A stretch of DNA of 7,116 nucleotides, taken from NCBI GenBank assembly GCA_030824835.1, contig JAPJRA010000174.1:1-7116 (forward strand), read 5' to 3'. Position 1 is the stretch's first letter; the number at the start of each line of letters is the position of its first letter. Positions 1 through 5,821 of the stretch are shown here, one piece after another. The notes under the pieces are model-generated. The model had not been told where the DNA came from and did not search any database. It saw only the letters and a program-made list of their open reading frames with translations. Made by a program: the position numbers and the translations under genes. Origin of the DNA: Geminicoccaceae bacterium (GTDB lineage: Bacteria > Pseudomonadota > Alphaproteobacteria > Geminicoccales > Geminicoccaceae).

Positions 1-57
1 GTTGAGACCACCCCGGTGAGCATGGAAGTCACCATGTATCTGCCGGCGCAGGCCTAA
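1..57 (+). CDS. pqqA: PQQ precursor peptide PqqA (3' end only)
   Basis: This is the C-terminal part of the ribosomally made peptide that supplies the Glu and Tyr carbon skeleton of PQQ. The frame opens at base 1 and reads VETTPVSMEVTMYLPAQA before TAA at 55-57. The hallmark is the E-V-T-M-Y core (Glu codon 25-27, Tyr codon 37-39): the family has an invariant E-x3-Y pair that PqqE cross-links. The start codon lies left of the window; family members are usually about 20-40 residues, so little is missing. An internal ATG at 22-24 would leave too short a peptide to be the real start. pqqB begins 33 bases downstream, and the full pqqBCDE set behind it confirms the call. Confidence 0.9.
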   Translation, partial: VETTPVSMEVTMYLPAQA

Positions 58-67
58 GCAGAATTAT

Positions 68-81
68 CGCCGCCGGCGGCG
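68..81. repeat. 14-base GC palindrome between pqqA and pqqB
   Basis: CGCCGCCGGCGGCG is a perfect self-complementary 14-mer in the 33-base gap between the pqqA stop and the pqqB ATG. A nearly identical block (bases 69-82 repeated exactly at 115-128) lies inside the start of pqqB, encoding part of its Ala/Gly-rich stretch, so the two copies could also pair with each other. No T-run follows, so this is not a classical terminator. In other PQQ operons pqqA mRNA is known to exceed the distal message, and a structure here could contribute to that; this role is inferred. Confidence 0.45.
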
Positions 82-90
82 GCTCCAGCC

Positions 91-1014
91 ATGCAGGTGC
101 GTGTGCTCGGCGCTGCCGCCGGCGGCGGTTTCCCGCAATGGAATGCGCATAGCGAGGCCTCGCTGCGCGCTCGTCGTGGCGATCCCATGGCACGGCCGGC
201 CACGCAGGCGTCGATCGCCGTCTCCGGCGACGGTCAGCGCTGGCTTTTGCTGAACGCCTCGCCGGATCTCCGCCAGCAGATCGAGGCACAGTCGGTTCTG
301 CACCCCAAATCCGGGCTGCGCTCGACTCCGATCGCAGCCGTGGTTCTCACCAACGGCGATGTCGACGCGGTGGCCGGGCTGCTGCACCTGCGCGAGGGGA
401 CCCCGTTCGCCCTTTATGCCCACGCCAAGGTGCTGGCGGTGCTGGATGGAAATCCGATCTTCGAGGTAGTCGACCGCAAGGTCGTGCCGCGGCGTGAGCT
501 CCACAGCGACCGACGCACCATGCTGACGGATGCGGCCGAGCGCGAGCTGGGTCTCGAGGTCCTGCCATTCCTGGCGCCGGGCAAGTTGCCGCTTTACCTG
601 GAAGGGGGCAGCGACACCCTGAACACGGCGGCCATGGAAGGGGACACGCTGGGCCTGGAGATCGAAGCCGACGGTGGACGGCTGCTCTATGTCGCCAACT
701 GCGCCCGGCTCACCGATGCCCTGATCGACCGGGTCGCCGGCGCCGACGTCCTGTTCATGGACGGCACGCTGTGGCGTGACGACGAGATGATCGAGCAGGG
801 CGTGGGGCGGAAAACCGGGCGCCGGATGGGGCATGTCAGCATGAGCGGCCCGGATGGCGCGATCGAGCGACTGGCGCGCGTGCCGGTCGGGCGGCGCATC
901 TTCATTCACGTCAACAACACCAACCCGGCCCTGCTTGCCGACAGCCCCGAGCGGGCGGCGATCGAGCGGGCGGGCTGGGAAGTAGCCTTCGACGGCATGG
1001 AGCTCAGCCTATGA
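91..1014 (+). CDS. pqqB: PQQ biosynthesis protein PqqB (metallo-beta-lactamase fold)
   Basis: PqqB is a cytoplasmic metallo-beta-lactamase-fold protein. Work on the Methylobacterium enzyme indicates that it hydroxylates the Tyr ring of the cross-linked Glu-Tyr intermediate before PqqC acts. At 307 residues it has the usual family length. Visible landmarks are the N-terminal LGAAAGGGFPQWN (6-18), TQASIAVS (38-45), LLLNASPDLRQQIE (52-65), VLTNGDVDAVAGLL (85-98), FMDGTLWRDDEM (222-233), KTGRRMGHVSMSGPDG (241-256), and FIHVNNTNPALL (271-282) with His273. Two features stand out. The C-x-C-x2-C motif I recall after FPQWN in many PqqBs reads A-H-S-E-A-S here (19-24), and the D-H metal pair reads D92-A93. 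The ATG at 91 is the natural start, with only a weak GGCGG about 8 bases upstream. The TGA overlaps the pqqC ATG as ATGA. Confidence 0.96.
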   Translation: MQVRVLGAAAGGGFPQWNAHSEASLRARRGDPMARPATQASIAVSGDGQRWLLLNASPDLRQQIEAQSVLHPKSGLRSTPIAAVVLTNGDVDAVAGLLHLREGTPFALYAHAKVLAVLDGNPIFEVVDRKVVPRRELHSDRRTMLTDAAERELGLEVLPFLAPGKLPLYLEGGSDTLNTAAMEGDTLGLEIEADGGRLLYVANCARLTDALIDRVAGADVLFMDGTLWRDDEMIEQGVGRKTGRRMGHVSMSGPDGAIERLARVPVGRRIFIHVNNTNPALLADSPERAAIERAGWEVAFDGMELSL

Positions 1015-1778
1015 CCTCGGCTCGCTACGCCGACCTCGCCACCGCCGATCAGCTCGAGGCAGCGCTTCGGGAGATCGGTGCCGAGCGCTACCATATCCTG
1101 CACCCGTTCCACCGCCTGCTGCATACCGGCAAGCTCGACCGCGGACAGGTGCAGGCCTGGGCGCTGAACCGCTACTACTATCAGAGTCGCATCCCGATGA
1201 AGGACGCGGCGTTGCTGTCGCGTTGTGCCGACGCGGCGCTGCGCCGCGAGTGGCAGGTGCGCCTGCTCGACCACGACGGCACCGGCGACCAGGAAGGCGG
1301 CATCGTCCGCTGGCTGCGCCTGTGCCAGGGCCTGGGCCTGGACCCCAACTATGTCCGCTCCGAGGAGGGCATCCTGCCGGCCACCAAGTTCGCGGTGGAT
1401 GCCTATGTCCATTTCGTCCGCGAGCAGCCGCTGTTGGAGGCCATTGCCTCGTCGCTGACCGAGCTGTTCGCGCCCAAGATCCACGAGGAGCGCATCCCCG
1501 GCCTGTTGCAGCACTACAGCTTCGTGACCGAGGAGATGGTGGCCTATTTCCGCCGCCGGCTCGACCAGGCGCCGCGGGACGCCGGCTTCGCCCTCGACTA
1601 TGTGCGGCGCCATGCGGACACGCCCGAGAAGCGGCTGGCCGTGGCGAACGCGTTGATCTTCAAGTGCAGCGTGCTCTGGGCCCAGCTCGACGCGCTGAAC
1701 CATGCCTATGTCCTCGGCGGCGGCGTGCCGATTGGCGCGTTCCGGCCACAGGATCTCGCGGCCAGGGTCGCAGCATGA
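1011..1778 (+). CDS. pqqC: Pyrroloquinoline-quinone synthase PqqC
   Basis: PqqC catalyses the last step of PQQ formation: cofactor-free ring closure and eight-electron oxidation of AHQQ using O2. The 255-residue product has normal length and the all-helical heme-oxygenase-like fold is expected. Counting from ATG 1011, the active-site residues known from Klebsiella PqqC all appear with a constant +4 offset: Tyr27-His28, Arg54, Tyr57-Gln58, His88, His158, Arg161, Tyr179, Arg183 and Lys218. This supports a fully active enzyme. GGAG at 999-1002 sits 8 bases before the ATG, a good ribosome-binding site lying inside the end of pqqB. The gene overlaps pqqB by 4 bases upstream and pqqD by 4 bases downstream. 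Confidence 0.97.
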   Translation: MTSARYADLATADQLEAALREIGAERYHILHPFHRLLHTGKLDRGQVQAWALNRYYYQSRIPMKDAALLSRCADAALRREWQVRLLDHDGTGDQEGGIVRWLRLCQGLGLDPNYVRSEEGILPATKFAVDAYVHFVREQPLLEAIASSLTELFAPKIHEERIPGLLQHYSFVTEEMVAYFRRRLDQAPRDAGFALDYVRRHADTPEKRLAVANALIFKCSVLWAQLDALNHAYVLGGGVPIGAFRPQDLAARVAA

Positions 1779-2074
1779 GCCTGGACACCCTCAGCGAGAC
1801 CGATCGCGTGGCACTGCCGCGATGGGTCCGCATGCGCTTCGATCCGGTGCGCGACCGGTGGGTGCTGCTGGCGCCGGAGCGGGTGCTTTTCCCGTGTGCC
1901 ACCTCGGTGACGATCATCGAGCGGCTGGGTGAGGGTCGGCGGGTGGACGAGCTGGTGACGGCACTGGCCGACGAGTTCGAGGCGCCGCGGGCGACGATCA
2001 GCACCGATGTCCGGCAGATGCTGCAGGGGCTGGCCGATCAGGGCTTCCTTGCGGTGGAGACGGCGCATGGCTGA
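1775..2074 (+). CDS. pqqD: PqqA-binding peptide chaperone PqqD
   Basis: PqqD is a small winged-helix RiPP recognition element that binds PqqA and presents it to PqqE. From ATG 1775 it gives 99 residues, the usual size. The N-terminal half shows the family's beta-rich segment VRMRFDPVRDRWVLLAPER (18-36). Helical segments follow around IIERLGEGRRVDELVTAL (47-64) and DVRQMLQGLADQGFL (78-92). The frame stays open upstream into pqqC, but those residues resemble no PqqD. AGGG at 1764-1767 lies 7 bases before the ATG, and the start forms an ATGA overlap with the pqqC stop. Its last 8 bases overlap pqqE, consistent with the two partner proteins being made together. In some species pqqD is fused to pqqC or pqqE; here it is separate. 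Confidence 0.95.
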   Translation: MSLDTLSETDRVALPRWVRMRFDPVRDRWVLLAPERVLFPCATSVTIIERLGEGRRVDELVTALADEFEAPRATISTDVRQMLQGLADQGFLAVETAHG

Positions 2075-3239
2075 GCCGCTGACGGGTGCCCTGGCACGCC
2101 AGAGCCCGTGGACCGAACCGCCGATGGGCCTTCTGGCGGAGCTCACCCATCGCTGCCCGCTGCAATGCCCGTACTGCTCCAACCCGCTCGAGCTCGAGCG
2201 GGCCAACGCGGAGCTGACCACCGCCGAATGGTGCCGCGTGTTCGACGAGGCGGCGGCATTGGGTGTGCTGCAGCTGCATCTTTCCGGCGGCGAGCCGACC
2301 GCGCGCACCGACCTCGAGGCGATCGTGGCGCACGCGCGCGCGGCCGGCCTCTACACCAACCTGATCACGGCGGGCGTGCTGCTCGACGGCCCGCGCCTGC
2401 AGCGCCTGCGCGATGCGGGGCTCGACCATGTGCAGCTGAGCTTCCAGGCGGCCGAGGCCGCCACGGCGGACCGGATTGGTGGCTATCGCGGCGGTCATGC
2501 CAAGAAGCTCGCGGTGGCGCAGCTCGTTCACGACGCCGGCCTGCCGCTGACGGTCAATGCCGTCGTGCATCGGCAGAATCTCGACCAGCTCGAGGCGATG
2601 ATTGATCTGGCGCTGGAATTCGGCGCCCATCGGCTCGAGGTGGCGCATGTGCAGTATTACGGCTGGGCGCTGAAGAACCGTGCCGCGCTGATGCCGACGC
2701 GCGAGCAGCTCGAGGCGGCTACCGCCATCGTCGAGCGCGCCCGCGGCGACCTGCGCGGTCGTCTGGCCATCGACTACGTGATCCCGGACTATTGGGCGAA
2801 GCGCCCTAAGCCGTGCATGGGTGGCTGGGGCAGCACCATCTTCAACGTGACGCCCCAGGGCAAGGTCATGCCCTGCCATGCCGCGGCGTCGATTCCAGGC
2901 CTCGAGTTCACCTCGGTCCGCGACCGGTCGCTGCAGTGGATCTGGCAGCAAAGCCCGGCGTTCCAGACCTTCCGCGGCACGGCATGGCTGCCCGAGCCTT
3001 GCCAGTCTTGCGCGCTGAAGGAGGTCGATTTCGGCGGTTGCCGCTGCCAGGCCATGGCTCTCGCGGGGAGCGCCACGGCGACTGATCCGGCCTGCGAGCT
3101 GTCGCCGCTGCACGAGGCCATGTTCACGGTCGCCCGGAAGGAATCGGCAGCGCCGCCGCCACCCTATGTCTACCGGCGTCCGCATCGCGAGGCGCCCGAG
3201 CAGGGGCCGGTCCGCCTGCTGGAGATCGAGCCCGCCTGA
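2067..3239 (+). CDS. pqqE: PqqA peptide cyclase PqqE (radical SAM/SPASM)
   Basis: PqqE uses S-adenosylmethionine to join the Glu gamma-carbon to the Tyr ring of PqqD-bound PqqA, the first committed step. From ATG 2067 it has 390 residues. Cys30-x3-Cys34-x2-Cys37 (HRCPLQCPYC) binds the SAM [4Fe-4S] cluster, and SGGEP (73-77) is the SAM-binding glycine motif. The C-terminal SPASM part has Cys250, Cys270, Cys312, Cys315, Cys325, Cys327 and Cys343, matching the spacing known for the Methylobacterium enzyme with a +2 offset. Asp321 sits where an unusual Asp cluster ligand has been described. The start is chosen because GGAG at 2056-2059 stands 7 bases upstream and because the protein begins normally there; the open frame extends further left only as overlap with pqqD. 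The Pro-rich tail (about 360-390) looks variable. No canonical terminator follows. Confidence 0.97.
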   Translation: MAEPLTGALARQSPWTEPPMGLLAELTHRCPLQCPYCSNPLELERANAELTTAEWCRVFDEAAALGVLQLHLSGGEPTARTDLEAIVAHARAAGLYTNLITAGVLLDGPRLQRLRDAGLDHVQLSFQAAEAATADRIGGYRGGHAKKLAVAQLVHDAGLPLTVNAVVHRQNLDQLEAMIDLALEFGAHRLEVAHVQYYGWALKNRAALMPTREQLEAATAIVERARGDLRGRLAIDYVIPDYWAKRPKPCMGGWGSTIFNVTPQGKVMPCHAAASIPGLEFTSVRDRSLQWIWQQSPAFQTFRGTAWLPEPCQSCALKEVDFGGCRCQAMALAGSATATDPACELSPLHEAMFTVARKESAAPPPPYVYRRPHREAPEQGPVRLLEIEPA

Positions 3240-3252
3240 CGGCAGCCTGGAT

Positions 3253-3294
3253 TTTACCCGGATAATATTGACTTGGGTATTTCATCCGGGTAAA
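3253..3294. promoter_or_regulatory. Perfect 11+11 inverted repeat, likely operator
   Basis: TTTACCCGGAT (3253-3263) and its exact reverse complement ATCCGGGTAAA (3284-3294) are separated by 20 bases. Their centres are 31 bases apart, about three helical turns, so both halves would face the same side of the DNA. The left half ends 4 bases before a -35 box and the right half covers the start of the -10 box. Bound protein would therefore block RNA polymerase, the geometry of a repressor site. The site controls the DUF2239 gene starting at 3329. No known regulator gene adjoins it, so the cognate protein is either encoded elsewhere or is the DUF2239 product itself (inference). Confidence 0.7.
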
Positions 3295-3296
3295 TA
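3268..3296 (+). promoter_or_regulatory. Sigma70-type promoter of the DUF2239 gene
   Basis: TTGACT (3268-3273, 5 of 6 matches to the -35 consensus) and TAAATA (3291-3296, 4 of 6 matches to TATAAT) are separated by exactly 17 bases, the optimum. Transcription should begin near 3303, leaving a leader of about 25 bases before the ATG at 3329. This AT-rich patch contrasts with its GC-rich surroundings. It makes the downstream gene a transcription unit separate from pqqABCDE, although read-through from pqqE is not excluded because no terminator is visible between them. Confidence 0.75.
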
Positions 3297-3328
3297 CCCC
3301 GCGACAAATCCGACGCGGGGTGAAAGCG

Positions 3329-3916
3329 ATGGACGAGCTCCAGACAGTGACGGCCTTCGCCGGTGACCGCCGCATTGCGGCCGGGGCGCTGGCGCAGGTG
3401 GCGGTGACGGTGAAGCAGCTGCTCGATCGGGGCGGGAGCGAGGCGATCCTGGTCTTCGACGATGACAGCGGCAAGGTCGTCGAGGTCGATTTCCGTGGCT
3501 CGACCGACGATGTCCGCCGCCGTTTCGCGCAGCCGGAGCCGCCCCCTGGCCGTGGTCCAGGCAGGCCCAAGCTGGGCGTGGTGGCCCGCGAGGTGACGCT
3601 GCTGCCGCGCCACTGGGACTGGCTCGCCGGCCAGCCCGGCGGGGCCTCGGTGGCGTTGCGCAAGCTCGTCGAGGAAGCGCGGCGCGCCCATGCAGGCCGG
3701 GACCGCGTGCGCCGGGCGCAGGAGGCGGCCTACCGGTTCATGTCGGCCATGGCCGGCGATCGACCCGGCTTCGAGGAGGCGGCGCGGGCCCTGTTCGCCG
3801 GGGATCGGGAGCGCTTCGCTGCGATGATGGCACGGTGGCCCACCGACATTGGCCGGCATGTCGCCATGTTGGCAGCCAGGTCATTCGAGCCGGCTGATCA
3901 GCCGGCCAGTGCCTGA
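3329..3916 (+). CDS. DUF2239 family protein, possible RHH-type DNA-binding protein
   Basis: This 195-residue cytoplasmic protein has the layout I recognise as the DUF2239 family, whose function is not established. The N-terminal part (5-66) looks like a small alpha/beta domain (TVTAFAGDRRIAAG; AILVFDDDSGKVVEVDFRGS). A linker with GRGPGRPKLG (74-83) resembles a basic AT-hook-like arm. The next part, REVTLLP (87-93), a helix at 94-101, the turn QPGGAS, and the helix VALRKLVEEAR (108-118), reads like a ribbon-helix-helix unit: a basic strand, a helix, a Gly turn, then an Ser/Ala-initiated helix. The C-terminal 125-187 is helical (AAYRFMSAMAGDRPGFEEAA). ATG 3329 is chosen over GTG 3320 because GGGG at 3317-3320 sits 8 bases before it. 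The 3' end overlaps the convergent PLP-enzyme gene by 19 bases. DNA binding is my inference. Confidence 0.85.
   Translation: MDELQTVTAFAGDRRIAAGALAQVAVTVKQLLDRGGSEAILVFDDDSGKVVEVDFRGSTDDVRRRFAQPEPPPGRGPGRPKLGVVAREVTLLPRHWDWLAGQPGGASVALRKLVEEARRAHAGRDRVRRAQEAAYRFMSAMAGDRPGFEEAARALFAGDRERFAAMMARWPTDIGRHVAMLAARSFEPADQPASA
3889..3906. repeat. 18-base perfect palindrome at overlapping convergent 3' ends
   Basis: GCCGGCTGATCAGCCGGC is fully self-complementary and can form a 7-bp stem with a GATC loop in either transcript. It covers the last codons of the DUF2239 gene (stop 3914-3916) and the stop codon of the oppositely directed PLP-enzyme gene (3898-3900 on the + strand reads tca). No T-run follows on either side, so a classical intrinsic terminator is not supported. 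It may act as a shared 3'-end hairpin that stabilises both messages or pauses polymerase (inference). Confidence 0.45.
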
Positions 3917-5103
3917 TCCAGGGCCGCGATCAACCGGTCGACCTCGGCCAGCGTGTTGTAATGGACCATCGACACCCGGACGACGCCATCCTGGCCCTCG
4001 AGGCCCAACGCCTCGATCAGGTGGCGGGCGTAAAAATCGCCGAAGCGGATACCGACTTGGTGCGGGTCGACGGCGGCGACCACGGCGCTCGATGGCCGGC
4101 CCTGGACGACGAAGCTGATCGTCGGCACCCGCTCGTCGCGGCTGCTGCCACGGCGGCCGACGATGCGCACATTGTTGCGGGCGCGTAGCCAGCCAAGCAG
4201 CCGCTCGGCCAGCGCCTCCTCGTGCGCTGCCATCACCTCGAACGGATCGGCCCGATGATGCTCGCCCAGCGCGGCTAGATATTCCGGGATGCCGGCGCAG
4301 CCATAGGCCAGCTCGTAGTTCACGTTGCCGGGCTGCAGCTTGTAGGGGACGCGGTCCTTGCCGATGAAGAAGTGGTTGAGGCTGGCCAGCTCCAGCAGCC
4401 GCTCAAAGCGACCCCACAGCACGGCCTGGTGCGGGCCGTAGGTCTTGTAGAAGCTGTAGACATACCAGTCGCAGCCCAGCGCCTGGACATCGACCCGCCG
4501 GTGCGGGGCCAAGGCCACGCCGTCGACGCAAAGCTCCGCTCCGACGGCATGGGCGAGGCCGGCGATCTCGGCGATCGGCATGATCGTGCCCAGCACGTTC
4601 GAGCAGTGGGTCACGCAGACCAGCCGGGTGCGCGGCCCCAGCAGCCGCTCGAGGTTGGCCAGGTCCAGCTCGTAGCTGGCGGGATCGACCCGCCACTCGC
4701 GGATCACGACCCCCTGCGCTTCGAGACCGCGCCAGGGGCCGATGTTCGATTCGTGGTCGACATTGGTGACGACGATCTCGTCCCCCGGGCGGAAGCCTGG
4801 GGCCATGCCGCGGGCGAGCTGCTGCAGCAGGAACGTGGTCGACGGGCCGATCACCAGCTCTTCCGGCCGCGCCGCGTTGACCATCCGGGCCAGGGCTGCG
4901 GTGGCCTCGGCGACCTTGCGCGCCGCGTCCCGAGACGGGGCATAGCTGGCGCCGTGCTGGACGGGGGTGGTGAGCAGAAACTCGCGAACCCGGTCGGCCA
5001 CGCCCGCAAGCACTTGGCTGCCGCCGGCATTGTCCATGTAGGCCCAATCGCCCGCGAGCCCGGGAAAGTGGCGGCGGATGAAGGCGGTGTCGGCTTGCAT
5101 CAT
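3898..5103 (-). CDS. Cysteine desulfurase-like PLP enzyme (class V aminotransferase fold)
   Basis: This is a fold-type I PLP enzyme of the class V aminotransferase superfamily, 401 residues from ATG 5103. It resembles the 'cysteine desulfurase-like' (VC1184-type) subfamily. Landmarks are YMDNAGGSQ (22-30), HGASYAPSRDA (50-60), His117 in VDHESN to stack on the cofactor, Asp194 in CVDGVALAPHR to bind the pyridine nitrogen, and Lys220 in YSFYKTYGPH as the Schiff-base lysine. Arg353 and Arg376 fall in the conserved substrate-carboxylate and C-terminal R-x-S-x3-Y-N regions. Where SufS-type desulfurases have R-x-G-H-H-C-A, this protein has R-F-G-D-F-Y-A, with Tyr358 at the Cys position, so sulfur transfer by the usual persulfide route is unlikely. 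An in-frame ATG at 5100 has better spacing (5 bases) from the GGAG ribosome-binding site and may be the true start. The gene lies 7 bases after the permease stop, so the two are probably co-translated. Substrate unknown. Confidence 0.85.
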   Translation of the reverse strand: MMQADTAFIRRHFPGLAGDWAYMDNAGGSQVLAGVADRVREFLLTTPVQHGASYAPSRDAARKVAEATAALARMVNAARPEELVIGPSTTFLLQQLARGMAPGFRPGDEIVVTNVDHESNIGPWRGLEAQGVVIREWRVDPASYELDLANLERLLGPRTRLVCVTHCSNVLGTIMPIAEIAGLAHAVGAELCVDGVALAPHRRVDVQALGCDWYVYSFYKTYGPHQAVLWGRFERLLELASLNHFFIGKDRVPYKLQPGNVNYELAYGCAGIPEYLAALGEHHRADPFEVMAAHEEALAERLLGWLRARNNVRIVGRRGSSRDERVPTISFVVQGRPSSAVVAAVDPHQVGIRFGDFYARHLIEALGLEGQDGVVRVSMVHYNTLAEVDRLIAALDQALAG

Positions 5104-5110
5104 GGCTCCA

Positions 5111-5782
5111 TCAGCGACGGGCGGTGGCGAAACGCCGCTCCAGCACCGCGACCAGTCGGACCAGCGGCAGCAGCAGGGCGAGGTAGATCACGGCGGCGCC
5201 GATCAGCGGGGTCGGGTTGGCGGCGAGCGCCTGGGCCTGGGTCGCCTGCTTGAGCAGGTCCGGCATCGCCACCACCGAGGCAAGTGCTGTGTCCTTGATG
5301 ACGTTGATGCAGTTGCCGGTCATCGGCGGGACCACGATTCGCGTCGCCTGCGGCAGGACGATCAGCCGCATCATCGGCCACCAGTGGAAGCCCAGAGCCC
5401 GAGCTGCCTCGAACTGGCCGCGCGGCACCGCCTCGATCCCCGACCGGAAGATCTCGGCGGCGTACGCGCAGGAAACCAGCGAGAGGGCTGCAGCCGCGGC
5501 CGCGAACGAGGTCAGCCGGATGCCGACGAAGGGCAGGGCGTAATAGATGATGACCAGCAGCACCAGCAGCGGGATGGCGCGGAACAGGTCGATGTAGACG
5601 ACGGCACAGCCACGCAGCAGCTTGACACCATAGATGCGGGCGAGGGCCATGGCCAGCCCGCCGGCCATGCCGAGTACGATGCTGGTGAGGCCCAGCAGCA
5701 CCGTCACCCACAATCCCGACAGCAGCAGGCGCCAGGTCTCGGCCAGCACGCCGAGATTGAAGAAGGTGTGGATGATGTCCAT
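5111..5782 (-). CDS. Polar amino-acid ABC transporter permease (GlnP/HisM type)
   Basis: This inner-membrane subunit belongs to the His/Glu/Gln/Arg/opine permease family. At 223 residues it has normal length. Hydrophobic segments lie at about 18-48, 57-84, 89-108 and 190-212, with further ones between. The conserved FRAIPLLVLL (67-76) follows the second segment. The cytoplasmic EAA loop that contacts the ATPase is clear at 117-131 (EAVPRGQFEAARALG), followed by PQATRIVVPP (144-153) and the NxxKDTALA segment (160-168). It is preceded by the binding-protein gene, 39 bases away, and followed by the PLP-enzyme gene, 7 bases away. No Shine-Dalgarno motif precedes ATG 5782, and a strong hairpin sits 9 bases upstream, suggesting lower translation than the binding protein. 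Neither an ATPase nor a second permease is encoded in the window. It may work as a homodimer with an ATPase encoded elsewhere. Confidence 0.92.
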   Translation of the reverse strand: MDIIHTFFNLGVLAETWRLLLSGLWVTVLLGLTSIVLGMAGGLAMALARIYGVKLLRGCAVVYIDLFRAIPLLVLLVIIYYALPFVGIRLTSFAAAAAALSLVSCAYAAEIFRSGIEAVPRGQFEAARALGFHWWPMMRLIVLPQATRIVVPPMTGNCINVIKDTALASVVAMPDLLKQATQAQALAANPTPLIGAAVIYLALLLPLVRLVAVLERRFATARR

Positions 5783-5791
5783 GGCGTGGCG

Positions 5792-5815
5792 GCGGGCCGG
5801 CGCTCGCCGGCCCGC
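5792..5815 (-). promoter_or_regulatory. Intercistronic hairpin between binding-protein and permease genes
   Basis: A 10-bp perfect stem, all G-C, closes a 4-base loop (on the - strand GCGGGCCGGC, GAGC, GCCGGCCCGC). It occupies most of the 39-base gap after the binding-protein stop. No T-run follows, so it is not a full intrinsic terminator. Hairpins in this place are known in binding-protein transport operons, where they protect the upstream message from 3' decay and lower expression of the membrane subunits. The same role is inferred here, helped by the absence of a permease ribosome-binding site. Confidence 0.65.
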
Positions 5816-5821
5816 GCAGGC

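Noticed and set aside
64..909. Long - strand open frame opposite pqqB, and others opposite pqqC and pqqE.
   Set aside because: They are antisense shadows of clearly conserved PQQ genes, with low-complexity His/Gln/Arg-rich products and no ribosome-binding site context that stands out.
2067..3239. PqqD-PqqE fusion, suggested by the pqqE frame staying open upstream into pqqD.
   Set aside because: pqqD lies in a different frame and has its own start and stop. A good Shine-Dalgarno 7 bases before ATG 2067 marks a separate pqqE start.
3297..3320. CCCCGCG / CGCGGGG inverted repeat (7-bp stem, 10-base loop) overlapping the DUF2239 Shine-Dalgarno, a possible translational control hairpin.
   Set aside because: The promoter at 3268-3296 predicts transcription starting near 3303, so the 5' arm (3297-3303) would be almost entirely absent from the transcript. 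It would matter only for read-through RNA from pqqE.
3240..3328. Terminator or riboswitch between pqqE and the DUF2239 gene.
   Set aside because: The inverted repeats here are arranged around promoter hexamers and no T-run follows any stem. The predicted leader of about 25 bases is far too short for a riboswitch.
4372..5253. Long + strand open frame opposite the PLP-enzyme gene, and a similar one at 5078-6124 opposite the transporter genes.
   Set aside because: They mirror well-recognised - strand proteins. Their products are His/Gln/Arg/Gly-rich text typical of antisense frames in GC-rich DNA, without recognisable domains.
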